Assembly: GCA_938091165.1 (NCBI GenBank)
Contig: CALKNK010000009.1
Location: 67,365 to 131,364 of the forward strand
DNA: 64,000 nt
Direction of reading: 5' to 3'
Source: an uncultured Ilumatobacter sp.
GTDB taxonomy: Bacteria; Actinomycetota; Acidimicrobiia; Acidimicrobiales; Ilumatobacteraceae
In this document: piece by piece, positions 27,176-35,715 of the stretch
Layout: each line of letters begins with the position of its first letter
Numbering within the stretch: position 1 is the first letter of the stretch
Notes under the pieces: generated by a model
The model's database searches: none
Seen by the model: the letters and a program-made list of their open reading frames with translations, nothing else
What the model was told of the DNA's origin: nothing
Position numbers and translations under genes: made by a program

Positions 27176-28309
27176 TCAGGCCGACCAGCCGTCGTTCAGG
27201 CCGACGAGACCCGTTGGGTCGTGGCGGCCAACCGCGAGCTGTTCGAGAGCGCCCAGGCCGGTGTGCTGGCCGAGGCCACCGGTCGTCGTCGCTCGTACGA
27301 GCGACTGAATGTGAATGTGATGGAACGCGTTCGGATCCGAAACCGGCAGCGACCACCGGTCACCAGCGATGACCAACTCGCCTTTCCACGCCCCGTGACG
27401 CCATTCCGGATGGCCATACCCAATGCCGAGCATATGGAGGTCGAAGAGTGGCTCAAGTCGGATTGTCGAGACCTCACCTTGCCATGGTTCGAAGTCGATC
27501 TCGAACCACTCTGCACGCCGGGTGCCCGGTTTCCAGCCGATGCGGTAGTCAACCGAACGCATCGCATCTGCGGGCTCTACCACGCTGCTGCCGCTGAGAG
27601 CCACAAACCCGGTTTCATGCCAGCGTTTCCCGTCGAACATTTCGTTAATGTCGAAGTGCGTTGAAAACGAGTCGAAGTTGAGCGGCGCCCAAAGCCAGTA
27701 GAACTGTGGATCGGCCACCGGAGCGCCGGTGGGAGCTGGCTCGCCGACGGGCCGCACACCCCACGACCGATCTCGGCTACCGAGGGTTTTCTCGGGATTG
27801 AGATCAATGACTTCGCCATCGACCTCAATCCAGCCCTCCCAAACACCGAACTGAGTCATTCGTGTGGAATCCATGAGCACGCGCTGGCCCACCTGATGGA
27901 AGAAGTGTGGTTCCTGGATCGGCGCGGAGCGGCGAACGAAGGTGAGATCGGCGCGCAGGCCATGTTCGGCGGCGTCGACAGTGACTCGCAAGGTGTGTAA
28001 GGGTTCAAGAACCTCCACCTGGATTGGGCCGACGATGTTGGCTTCAGATCGGTCGAGTGGCGCCCGGCGCGATGCGTGGACGTTGATTTGTTCGGCCTCT
28101 ACCGAAGCGCCGTTGACTACGACGCTGAAGTGTGCGTCCGCCACGTGACGATTTGGATACAGCCCGAATGCGGCAGCAAAGAACAGCCGAGTGTCACTTG
28201 TGTAGCCATTGAAGAAGTACCGGTCGTAGTGATTGAGGTCGGTTCCCGCCGTCTGGGCGATGGGATGTGATGTCTGATGGATGGGAAAGTCGTCGAACGA
28301 ACTCAGCAC
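27176..28309 (-). CDS. CrtC/AttH-like (DUF7064-type) protein
   Basis: A 377-residue beta-rich protein. Stretches such as VWEGWIEVDGEVIDLNPE and SRDRSWGVRPVGEP resemble the double lipocalin-like CrtC/AttH family (carotenoid hydratase-type) and related DUF7064 proteins. That assignment is from memory of the motif, not a search. No signal peptide is evident, and many Trp, Phe and His residues fit a hydrophobic-ligand pocket. The start is GTG at 28309, divergent from ctaA. The neighbouring SDR and methyltransferase may act on the same lipid-like compound, but nothing in the sequence proves that. Confidence 0.6.
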   Translation of the reverse strand: MLSSFDDFPIHQTSHPIAQTAGTDLNHYDRYFFNGYTSDTRLFFAAAFGLYPNRHVADAHFSVVVNGASVEAEQINVHASRRAPLDRSEANIVGPIQVEVLEPLHTLRVTVDAAEHGLRADLTFVRRSAPIQEPHFFHQVGQRVLMDSTRMTQFGVWEGWIEVDGEVIDLNPEKTLGSRDRSWGVRPVGEPAPTGAPVADPQFYWLWAPLNFDSFSTHFDINEMFDGKRWHETGFVALSGSSVVEPADAMRSVDYRIGWKPGTRRAEWFEIDFEPWQGEVSTIRLEPLFDLHMLGIGYGHPEWRHGAWKGELVIAGDRWSLPVSDPNAFHHIHIQSLVRATTTGGLGQHTGLGALEQLAVGRHDPTGLVGLNDGWSA

Positions 28310-28339
28310 ACCGCTGACGCTAGTCGTAGCCTGACAGGT

Positions 28340-29269
28340 ATGGCAGCGCTACGCGACGTCACCCGATATCGCCAACTCGCCATTCTGACGACGGTGGGCG
28401 TTTGTTTGCTTACGGTGGCTGGTGGAATTGTTCGCCTCACGGGCAGCGGCCTCGGTTGCGATGACTGGCCGAACTGCAACAGTGAGCGCTTTGTTGATGT
28501 CTCGTCAGGGCATGCGGCGATCGAACAGGTCAATCGCTTGCTGAGCGGGGTAATTGGAGTTCCAACACTGCTTTTAGCTATTTCTGCGTTCCGGGTTCGT
28601 CCGCAAGTCATCGGATTGCGCTGGCCCGCTATCGGCGTGCTGGTGTCGGTGCTGGCGAACGGCGTCGTCGGTGGAGTTGCTGTTCGAAAGGATCTGCACC
28701 CTGCCCTCGTGCAGTCACACTTTCTGCTCGCCATGGTGTCTGTGGCGTTCGGTATTGTTGCGGTGCATCGTTCGTCAAGCAGCGCCAGCCAAGCTGGCCG
28801 CACAACGAGTTGGCGCAGTCGACCTGGTCAGCTCACCGCTTTGTTGACGTCGCTCACCGCTGTCGCACTCGTGACGGGTACCGTCGTGACTGGCACCGGA
28901 CCCCATGCAGGCGAACAAGACGTTCGCAGGTTCGGTTTCGACATCTCGAACGTGGCTCGCATCCACAGCGCAACGGTGATCACCGCTCTCGCTGTAGCAG
29001 GCCTGCTGGCATGGACACTGCGGAGAGGTGCTGACTCCGACGCTGGGGTTCGGGCTGCTCTATCAGGATGGATTTTCGTCGGCCTCCTCCAGAGTGCAGT
29101 CGGCTACACCCAATATTTCAACGGAGTTCCCGAACTGTTGGTGGGCACACATATTGCGCTCGCAACAGGTTTGTGGGTGATGACAATGAGGCTGCTTCTC
29201 ATGACTATCGAAACGCCGCAGCCGGAGTGCAACACGAAGATGATGCTGCCGACTGCAGCGCGCGTCTAG
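28340..29269 (+). CDS. ctaA: Heme A synthase (CtaA/COX15 family)
   Basis: A 309-residue membrane enzyme that oxidises heme O to heme A for cytochrome oxidase. About eight hydrophobic segments are present. Seen are GGIVRLTGSGLGCDDWPNC with the redox Cys pair, EQVNRLLSG, QSHFLLA, ARIHSATVI, and VGTHIALA. The first position has Asn where Bacillus CtaA has a heme-ligand His. I recall actinobacterial CtaA also having EXXNR, so this is not a defect. ATG at 28340 follows a GACAGG-like ribosome site. An ATG at 28277 would overlap the divergent gene. livH starts two bases after its stop. Confidence 0.92.
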   Translation: MAALRDVTRYRQLAILTTVGVCLLTVAGGIVRLTGSGLGCDDWPNCNSERFVDVSSGHAAIEQVNRLLSGVIGVPTLLLAISAFRVRPQVIGLRWPAIGVLVSVLANGVVGGVAVRKDLHPALVQSHFLLAMVSVAFGIVAVHRSSSSASQAGRTTSWRSRPGQLTALLTSLTAVALVTGTVVTGTGPHAGEQDVRRFGFDISNVARIHSATVITALAVAGLLAWTLRRGADSDAGVRAALSGWIFVGLLQSAVGYTQYFNGVPELLVGTHIALATGLWVMTMRLLLMTIETPQPECNTKMMLPTAARV

Positions 29270-29270
29270 A

Positions 29271-30659
29271 GTGGGGCCCGTGTTGCTCAGGTCTCATGGG
29301 GAGCCGTCCAATGGGCGAGCGACTCACACCACACATCAGCGACCCGGTCGGCGTCCGACTTGGTTGACCACTCTGCTTGGATTTGTCGCTGCATTTGTGG
29401 CGATACTTGCTGTCAACGGAACGGCGATGGCTCAAAACGGCGAGGAAACCGTCGGCGGAACTATGCGCGCGGAAGACGCTGCCGGCGAGAAGATTTTTGT
29501 TGAGGGCGTGGAGTTCTCCGTCGTTGATGTTGATGGCAACGAAGTCGGAACTGCCACAACCAACGCCGAGGGCGTCTGGCTAGTTGAACTACCCGGCCCA
29601 GGCGTTTACTCCGTTCTGCTCGACACCGAGACGCTGCAAGGCTTCGAGTTACGTAACCCTGACAAGAATCCGTTAACTGGGGTCGAGGTGCAGCCCTCAA
29701 CAAACAAAAACACGTTGTTCCCGTTGGGTGAGCGAGTAGTCGAGGAGTCCAACTCGATCCGAGCGGTCCAGTTGTTCGTCGACGGGATCAAGCTCGGCAT
29801 GATCATTGCGATGTGTGCCATCGGCCTGTCGCTCATCTACGGCACGACAGGCCTGACGAACTTCGCCCATGGCGAGATGGTCACGTTTGGTGCAATGACC
29901 GCATTCGTTTTTCATGTGACCTGGCAAATTGACTTCTTAGGCACGTGGATGACATCGCTCGCCTTTGGCGCGATCATGGCTGTCCTTTTCGCCGGTATTG
30001 CTGGCGGTCTGTTCAATCGATTTGTTTGGAAGCCACTCCGCAATCGTGGCGCCAGCCTGATCTCTGCATTAGTGGTCTCGATCGGCCTGTCGATCTTCTT
30101 CCGATACGTCTTTCTGTATCAGTTCGGTGGTCGTGCTGGCTTCTACCGCGACTTCAGGATCGGCCAACAGGTCGAATTCTTCGGATTGTTCACGATGCTG
30201 CGCAAAGACATTTTCATCGTGGTGTTTTCCGCTCTGGTGCTCGTCGGTATTGGCACAGCGCTTAGCCGAACGCGTGTGGGTAAAGCCATGCGGGCAGTCT
30301 CTGATAACCGTGACCTCGCTGAGTCGTCCGGCATCGACGTAGAACAAGTTATTCGCTACGTGTGGATTGTTGGCAGTGCGTTGGCTGGCCTTGGTGGGGT
30401 GCTCTTCGGTCTGACCGAGAACATCAACTGGGAGATGGGTTTCCGTTTGTTGCTCCTTATGTTCGCCGGGGTCACTCTTGGTGGCCTGGGCACCGCCTAC
30501 GGCGCATTGCTTGGCAGCATTATCGCCGGTGTGTTCATCCAAATGTCGACTCTGGTCATCCCAGGGGACATGAAGAACGTTGGTGCGCTGATGGCGCTGA
30601 TCATCATCCTTTTGGTGCGCCCGCAGGGCCTCCTAGGGCGAGCTGAACGGATCGGATAG
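29271..30659 (+). CDS. livH: Branched-chain amino acid ABC permease LivH with N-terminal exported domain
   Basis: A 462-residue protein. The permease part (about residues 163-462) is clearly LivH: GLSLIYGTTGLTNFAHGEMV, SRTRVGKAMRAVSDNRDLA, and GLGTAYGALLGSIIAG. Ordinary LivH proteins are about 290-310 residues. Here residues 31-55 form a signal-peptide-like hydrophobic segment ending TAMAQ. Residues 60-153 then look like an Ig-like/carboxypeptidase-regulatory beta-sandwich (FVEGVEFSVVDVDGNEVG, TTNAEGVWLVELPGPGVYSV). The GTG start at 29271 is two bases after ctaA. It is first of livHMGF and serves amino acid or related uptake. Confidence 0.9.
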   Translation: MGPVLLRSHGEPSNGRATHTTHQRPGRRPTWLTTLLGFVAAFVAILAVNGTAMAQNGEETVGGTMRAEDAAGEKIFVEGVEFSVVDVDGNEVGTATTNAEGVWLVELPGPGVYSVLLDTETLQGFELRNPDKNPLTGVEVQPSTNKNTLFPLGERVVEESNSIRAVQLFVDGIKLGMIIAMCAIGLSLIYGTTGLTNFAHGEMVTFGAMTAFVFHVTWQIDFLGTWMTSLAFGAIMAVLFAGIAGGLFNRFVWKPLRNRGASLISALVVSIGLSIFFRYVFLYQFGGRAGFYRDFRIGQQVEFFGLFTMLRKDIFIVVFSALVLVGIGTALSRTRVGKAMRAVSDNRDLAESSGIDVEQVIRYVWIVGSALAGLGGVLFGLTENINWEMGFRLLLLMFAGVTLGGLGTAYGALLGSIIAGVFIQMSTLVIPGDMKNVGALMALIIILLVRPQGLLGRAERIG

Positions 30660-30668
30660 GTATACGTC

Positions 30669-31709
30669 ATGGATTGGGGATCAATCATCGAGAGTCTGTT
30701 CCGTGGGCTCATCGGGGAGAGCTTCATTGTTTTCGCTCTGGCTGCGATCGGACTCAACTTGCACTTCGGCTATACCGGCTTGCTCAACTTTGGTCAAGCG
30801 GTTTTCATGGCCGCTGGCGCCTACGGTCTAGCGATGATGGTCGCAACCATCGGGCCTGCGGCAAACCGCAACTTTGGTTGGGATCTCAGCGAGAGCACCC
30901 TGTTCTGGCTGGGCATCTTCGTTGGCGTGGTCGTGTTTCCTGTCGTCTTCGCTTTGATCATGGGTATCCCGACGCTCCGCCTTCGGGCGGACTACCTGGC
31001 GATCGTCACCATCGCCGTTGCGGAAATTTTCCGCATCGTTGTCCGTTCGCCCACGCCCAGCATTAAGAAGTGGACTAACTCGTCAGACGGGTTGACGGGC
31101 TTCTCAGGCACCTTCTATGACATGAGCCCATTCAGCACGCAGGACCGTTACCTATTCAACTTGTTCACCGGCAACCAGATGTTCTTGGTGATCGTCGGCT
31201 GGGGAGTTTTGGCGATCGGTGCGACGGTCTGTTGGCTCCTTGTGCGGAGCCCGTGGGGACGTGTACTTAAAGCGATTCGCGAAGACGAGGACGCGGCACG
31301 GTCGTTGGGTAAGAACGCCTACTCCTACAAGATGCAGGCTCTGATTTTGGGCGGCGTTTTTGGTGCTGTCGGTGGCATGATACGCGCCATCGGTTTCTCG
31401 GTTGCTCAGCCCGACAATTTCATCACAGATGTCACATTCTTTGTTTGGGTGGCGCTGATCCTCGGTGGTGCCGGCAAGGTACTAGCGCCAATTGTTGGAG
31501 CGTCGCTCGTGTATGGCCTACTCAACTTTTCGGATACTTTCCTTCGAGAAGGGGTTGCAGCTGACGTGATTCCAGAGTCGATCATGACCGGTACGCAAGT
31601 TGGCCAGGTCCGTTTCATGCTGATGGGCCTCGGCCTGGCGTTGCTGGCTGCCTTCAGGCCGCAGGGCATCTTTGGGAACAAGGAAGAGATGGCACTCGAT
31701 GACCGGTAA
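30669..31709 (+). CDS. livM: Branched-chain amino acid ABC permease LivM
   Basis: A 346-residue second permease of the Liv importer. Seen are ALAAIGLNLHFGYTGLLNFG, the transport-family segment RLRADYLAIVTIAVAEIFR, and the coupling region SPWGRVLKAIREDEDAARSL. The C-terminal GLALLAAFRPQGIFG is standard for LivM. About eight to nine hydrophobic helices are visible. The start lies nine bases after the livH stop, and livG overlaps the end by eleven bases, so the genes form an operon. Confidence 0.95.
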   Translation: MDWGSIIESLFRGLIGESFIVFALAAIGLNLHFGYTGLLNFGQAVFMAAGAYGLAMMVATIGPAANRNFGWDLSESTLFWLGIFVGVVVFPVVFALIMGIPTLRLRADYLAIVTIAVAEIFRIVVRSPTPSIKKWTNSSDGLTGFSGTFYDMSPFSTQDRYLFNLFTGNQMFLVIVGWGVLAIGATVCWLLVRSPWGRVLKAIREDEDAARSLGKNAYSYKMQALILGGVFGAVGGMIRAIGFSVAQPDNFITDVTFFVWVALILGGAGKVLAPIVGASLVYGLLNFSDTFLREGVAADVIPESIMTGTQVGQVRFMLMGLGLALLAAFRPQGIFGNKEEMALDDR

Positions 31710-32676
31710 CGACTTTGACGACGAACTCAAAGACAGCCTGATTCCTGACGCTGGCCCCCACGCTGGGCCTGCAACACACAGCAGCGACATGAGTGTGATC
31801 ACGTCGGACAAGATCGCCGATGTCGATCCGCAGGCCGCTCGTGCTGCGCTTGCTGATGTGCCCTGGGAACCGGGTGCCAAGAAGTCTGACCCGATTCTGG
31901 TCGCTGACAATGTTGTGCGCCGGTTTGGTGGTCTTACCGCTGTTGATGCTGACCATGTAGAGATTCAGCGAGGTGTGATTACTGCGCTGATTGGCCCCAA
32001 CGGTGCGGGCAAGACAACGTTCTTCAACCTGTTGACGAACTTCGACGCTCCCGACGAGGGCACGCGAGTCTTCGATGGGCACAACATTGACAAGGTGCCA
32101 GCACACAAGATTGCCAATTACGGCATGGTGCGTACATTTCAGCTGACCAAGGCGCTGTCGAAGATGACAGTTATCGAGAATATGAAGCTTGGGGCAACGG
32201 GCCAGAAGGGCGAATCGCTGTGGCGTTCGGTTCTGCCATTTATGTGGAAGAACCAGGAGCGCGAGATCGAGGCTCGCGCTGACGCGCTGCTTGATCGCTT
32301 CAAGCTCTCACATATGCGCGACGAGTTCGCTGGCACAATGTCCGGCGGTCAGCGCAAGCTCCTTGAAATGGCTCGGGCGTTGATGGTGGAACCGTCAATG
32401 GTCATGCTGGACGAGCCGATGGCGGGCGTCAACCCAGCATTGACTCAGTCCTTACTCGGTCACGTTACCGGGCTGCGAGACGCCGGAATGACTGTGCTTT
32501 TCGTTGAACATGACATGGACATGGTGCAAGAAATTTCGGACTGGGTGATCGTGATGGCCGAAGGTCGCATCATCGCCGAGGGCCCACCTGCATCGATCGG
32601 TCAGAATCAGGCGGTCGTCGATGCTTATCTCGGCACGCACCACCATTCGGCGCTTGACCTTGAAGCGGAACTGTGA
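31699..32676 (+). CDS. livG: Branched-chain amino acid ABC ATPase LivG
   Basis: A 325-residue ATPase. Seen are Walker A GPNGAGKT, Q-loop MVRTFQLTKALSKM, signature MSGGQRKLLEMARAL, Walker B VMLDEPMAGVNP, and VEHDMDMV with the switch His. LivG is usually about 255 residues. Here about 65 additional acidic N-terminal residues (NDFDDELKDSLIPDAGPHAG) precede the ATPase core at DPILVADNVVRRFGG. ATG at 31699 overlaps livM by eleven bases. An alternative internal start at ATG codon 31789 (MSVITSDK) would shorten the extension. Confidence 0.94.
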   Translation: MTGNDFDDELKDSLIPDAGPHAGPATHSSDMSVITSDKIADVDPQAARAALADVPWEPGAKKSDPILVADNVVRRFGGLTAVDADHVEIQRGVITALIGPNGAGKTTFFNLLTNFDAPDEGTRVFDGHNIDKVPAHKIANYGMVRTFQLTKALSKMTVIENMKLGATGQKGESLWRSVLPFMWKNQEREIEARADALLDRFKLSHMRDEFAGTMSGGQRKLLEMARALMVEPSMVMLDEPMAGVNPALTQSLLGHVTGLRDAGMTVLFVEHDMDMVQEISDWVIVMAEGRIIAEGPPASIGQNQAVVDAYLGTHHHSALDLEAEL

Positions 32677-32685
32677 GTAGGGACG

Positions 32686-33453
32686 ATGTCTGAAACCTCA
32701 ACAACGCCAGAAACAAGACAGCCTGAGCCGCTCCTGATAGCGGACAACTTGACTGCCGGTTACATTCCGGGTGTCAACATTTTGAATGACTGTTCGTTGG
32801 AGCTCGCCGAAGGCGAACTTGTGGGCATCATCGGCCCGAACGGCGCAGGCAAGTCGACCCTCGTCAAAGCTATGTTCGGTCTGGTCAACGTCCGTGGCGG
32901 CCAAGTTCGTCATCGCGGCGAAGAAATCACGAACCTGAAAGCAAACAGGCTTGTGAGCCGGGGTATCGGCTACGTGCCGCAGAACAACAACGTGTTCTCT
33001 GCCCTCACGGTCAGTGAGAATCTCGAGATGGGCACATTCCTCAATCCGCCGTTGTACAAGGATCGTGTTGACGTCATCGGTGACATGTTCCCTCGACTGA
33101 TGGAGCGCGCTGATCAGCGAGCGGGGTCACTTTCGGGTGGCGAGCGTCAGATGTTGGCGATGGGGCGGGCACTCATGATGGATCCCTCAGTGCTACTGCT
33201 TGACGAGCCGTCAGCCGGCCTCTCGCCGGCACTTCAAGATGAGGTTTTTATCCGTTGCCACCAGATCAACAAAGCTGGAGTCTCAATCGTGATGGTCGAG
33301 CAGAACGCAAGCCGGTGTCTCCAGATCTGTGATCGTGGGTACGTTCTCGATCAGGGGTCTAACGCCTACACAGGAACGGGCAAAGAACTGTTGACCGACC
33401 CGAAAGTGATCGAGCTTTACCTCGGCACCCTGGTCAAAGATCATCAGAGCTGA
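32686..33453 (+). CDS. livF: Branched-chain amino acid ABC ATPase LivF
   Basis: A 255-residue second ATPase of the Liv importer. Seen are Walker A GPNGAGKS, Q-loop YVPQNNNVFSAL, signature LSGGERQMLAMGRAL, Walker B LLLDEPSAGLSP, and switch-region VEQNASRC (Gln in place of His is normal for LivF). It starts nine bases after livG. It is the last gene of the plus-strand unit. No T-rich hairpin follows directly. Confidence 0.95.
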   Translation: MSETSTTPETRQPEPLLIADNLTAGYIPGVNILNDCSLELAEGELVGIIGPNGAGKSTLVKAMFGLVNVRGGQVRHRGEEITNLKANRLVSRGIGYVPQNNNVFSALTVSENLEMGTFLNPPLYKDRVDVIGDMFPRLMERADQRAGSLSGGERQMLAMGRALMMDPSVLLLDEPSAGLSPALQDEVFIRCHQINKAGVSIVMVEQNASRCLQICDRGYVLDQGSNAYTGTGKELLTDPKVIELYLGTLVKDHQS

Positions 33454-34083
33454 TCCCTACTGCCAGCGTGCCCGCCGCTGTCACGATGAGGGTGTCGCTT
33501 GCTTAGCGGATGGTAACAACCGGCCGTTGAGAGGCTGAAGGCGTGTGAAAGCCGCAAACGTTCGCTTTGCTGGCGGACATTGCAGTAGTCGCAAGATGAC
33601 CGCAAGCGGCTCTTTCGTTCAATGACTCTCATCATTGACGGTGACTTCGACGTGCTGGGCAACGGGACGCTGCCCGGCGAGCGAACTGGCTTACACGTGG
33701 TGACGTCGTCTTAGAGACCAGTCACGCTCTGGACGCAGAAACGACATGAGTTGCGAGTGCGAACTTTCAGCCCGCTGGTAGCTCTGAATCGGGATTGCGC
33801 TCTCGGGCCTTGCCGTGATCATCCCTGTAGCGCGCAGATCGCAATGCCAAACGATGAAAGCGGGAGCGTTGTCTTGCACCAGGATTATCGCCGTCAGGGT
33901 GCTGACAGCAATCGTGACCAAAAGATGGACTGCAGTTGTCGGAGAGGCCCCTTTGCTCTCGGTCGTTGAGTGCGGAGCCAACGGCAATCTCTGGGAAAGA
34001 ACATGTGTTTTCGGCACGCCGACAAGGGCCTACGACATGCCGGAAGGCCCTCCTAATCGTGCGCTTGGTCGGTGTTGACCAGC
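33454..34083. other. Gene-free stretch between livF and the livK terminator
   Basis: About 630 bases without a convincing gene. Short frames exist: 33622-33714 plus, beginning MTLIIDGDFDV, and 33691-34017 minus, with one hydrophobic stretch. Neither has a good ribosome site or recognised family. The minus-strand frame would lie behind the strong livK terminator. No tRNA-like cloverleaf was noticed. The region could hold decayed sequence or a small RNA. Confidence 0.5.
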
Positions 34084-34121
34084 TAAAAAACCAAAAAGCC
34101 CGGGGCAAATAGCCCCGGGCT
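34084..34121 (-). terminator. Rho-independent terminator of livK
   Basis: A perfect 10-base-pair stem, AGCCCGGGGC at 34097-34106 and GCCCCGGGCT at 34112-34121, with a 5-base loop. Read on the minus strand it is followed by TTTTTGGTTTTTT. It lies 42 bases past the stop of the substrate-binding protein gene, so it ends that transcript. It is the clearest intrinsic terminator in the window. Confidence 0.93.
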
Positions 34122-34162
34122 CCTCAGTTGTTGATCAAAAGATCAGCAAGGTGCTGAATAAA

Positions 34163-35500
34163 TCAGACTTCGACTGAGCCTTGAACGGCGCCCTTGACGA
34201 CGATGGTTCCGGTCTCGTCAAATTCCAGGATGAGGATGGAAGCCTGGGTGGGCTCGCCTTCGTCACGGAACTCGAGTGGGCCAGAAACGCCGTCGTAGTC
34301 AAAGTCGGTGCCGGCTGTCGCGAGTGCGAGGCAGTCAGCGTAGGTGGTGCACTTTTCGCCGCCGCGGGTCACGTCGTTGATCTCAGCGCCGATGGCTACG
34401 CCATCGTCTGAGCCAGCAACGGTTGCAGCGAGTGCCATGATGATGACCGTGTCGTACGACTCAGCGGCGTACGAGTAGTCCTTCAGCTCAGGGTCGATCC
34501 CGTCGAGCTGATCGCGGAAGTCCTGGAGTTCACCAGCAACGTCGACACCAGGGAGCGTGCCACGCATGCCTGCGAGGACCGTGGGGTCGTCGAAGGCTTC
34601 TGCGAGAGCGTTACCCATGTTGCCGTCAGTGCCATAAACCAGCTTGTCGGCTGGGCCAACGCCGTTCTCGATAAGACCGGTGAGGATCTTCGAGGTCTCA
34701 TCGAAACCGATGATGACAATTGCGTCGGAATCAGCGTCCACTGCCTTGGCAACGACATCGTCGAAGTTCTCGGCCTTCGGGTCATAGATCTCGGCGAGGT
34801 CGACCTCACCACCCTGAGCCTCGAACGGGCCCTGGGTGTACTCGAGCAAGCCGGTGCCGTAGGCATCGTTGAGCACGAGGAAGGTGGCCGAGGCAGCGCC
34901 GTCAGCGATCATGATGTCAGCGAGCGCTGCACCCTGCACGACGTCGGACGGAGCAGTACGGAAGTACAGACCGTTGTCGTCGTAGTCGGTGAAGGTCGGC
35001 GAAGTGTTCGCTGGGCTGAAGTGGACTTTGCCGGCCTGAGTGATCTTGTCGATCACTGTCAGCGACACACCGGAGCTTGCTGCTCCAATGAAGCCGTCAA
35101 CGTCCTCGGCAAGGAGGCGGTCGACCGTGGCGTTGGCGACTTCGCCATTGTCTCCCGAGTCACCCGGGAGCCACTCAACGTCGTTCCCGTTCACGCCACC
35201 AGCGGCGTTCACGTCAGCGACTGCGAGTTCAACACCAGCAAACTCAGGCGGTCCGAGGAAGGCAAGGTTGCCAGTCTCCGGAAGGATGCCACCGAGACGA
35301 AGAATGCCATCGGCACCATCGGCAGCAGGAGCATCGTCGGCAGGAGCATCGTCGGCCGGAGCCTCAGTAACGGCCGGAGCCTCGGTTTCGGCCGGGGCGT
35401 CGGTAGTCGTCGCTGCGTCATCGTCGCTACCGCAGGCTGCGGCAACAAGTGTCAGACCAACGAGCAACGAACCGACGCGCATAGCGCGTGATTTCTGCAT
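34163..35500 (-). CDS. livK: Branched-chain amino acid ABC substrate-binding lipoprotein
   Basis: A 445-residue periplasmic-binding type I protein feeding the LivHMGF importer. The N-terminus is a lipoprotein signal peptide with lipobox VAAAC (Cys23). A low-complexity Ala/Asp/Thr/Pro linker of about 40 residues is followed by the binding domain (RLGGILPETGNLAFLGPPE, GFIGAASSGVSLTVID, FSPANTSPTF, NDAYGTGLLEY). A Cys pair (KCTTYADC) near the C-terminus may be a disulfide. It is convergent with livHMGF across a 700-base gap, with its own promoter candidate and terminator. High expression is therefore likely, as usual for binding proteins. Confidence 0.93.
   Translation of the reverse strand: MQKSRAMRVGSLLVGLTLVAAACGSDDDAATTTDAPAETEAPAVTEAPADDAPADDAPAADGADGILRLGGILPETGNLAFLGPPEFAGVELAVADVNAAGGVNGNDVEWLPGDSGDNGEVANATVDRLLAEDVDGFIGAASSGVSLTVIDKITQAGKVHFSPANTSPTFTDYDDNGLYFRTAPSDVVQGAALADIMIADGAASATFLVLNDAYGTGLLEYTQGPFEAQGGEVDLAEIYDPKAENFDDVVAKAVDADSDAIVIIGFDETSKILTGLIENGVGPADKLVYGTDGNMGNALAEAFDDPTVLAGMRGTLPGVDVAGELQDFRDQLDGIDPELKDYSYAAESYDTVIIMALAATVAGSDDGVAIGAEINDVTRGGEKCTTYADCLALATAGTDFDYDGVSGPLEFRDEGEPTQASILILEFDETGTIVVKGAVQGSVEV
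35325..35354 (-). repeat. 15-base tandem repeat in livK linker
   Basis: Two exact copies of a 15-base unit (plus strand GCAGGAGCATCGTCG), followed by related degenerate copies. They encode APADD-type repeats in the spacer between the lipid anchor and the binding domain. Such repeats can change length by slippage without a frameshift, because 15 is a multiple of three. Confidence 0.8.
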
Positions 35501-35559
35501 GTTGAGAGTTTCTCCCCCTGGTTTTGCACAGGCCGAATGCCAGCGCGTTCTAGGTAGAC

Positions 35560-35589
35560 AGCCTACGCCTCGTCAGCCACGAATGCCAA
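35560..35589 (-). promoter_or_regulatory. Candidate sigma70-type promoter of livK
   Basis: Read on the minus strand, TTGGCA (-35, 35584-35589) and TAGGCT (-10, 35560-35565) are 18 bases apart. They lie about 60 bases upstream of the livK ATG, which has a GGGGGAG purine run upstream. Both hexamers fit the consensus loosely, and no operator was recognised. Confidence 0.4.
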
Positions 35590-35663
35590 GTAGTACCTTC
35601 CGTAGTGGTATCGAGCAAAAACGGGGCATTCGTTGAGATTCGTTACGTTGTCCATGATGACGC

Positions 35664-35687
35664 TAGAGGCGTAGAGGCGTAGAGGCG
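35664..35687. repeat. Three tandem copies of an 8-base unit
   Basis: TAGAGGCG occurs three times in exact tandem in the divergent region between livK and the nitroreductase gene. Its end lies 28 bases upstream of the nitroreductase start codon. Copy number could vary by replication slippage and shift the spacing of any promoter there. Confidence 0.85.
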
Positions 35688-35715
35688 TTCACGGAAGGGT
35701 GCAAACCAGAGTTCA

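Noticed and set aside
28340..29269. CtaA with Asn in place of the first heme-ligand His
   Set aside because: I recall the same EXXNR form in other actinobacterial CtaA proteins, so it is lineage-typical and not a broken enzyme.
33547..33557. 11-base word GAAAGCCGCAA shared with 60987-60997
   Set aside because: A shared 11-mer in a 64 kb window is likely by chance. The flanks do not align, so it is not a repeat family.
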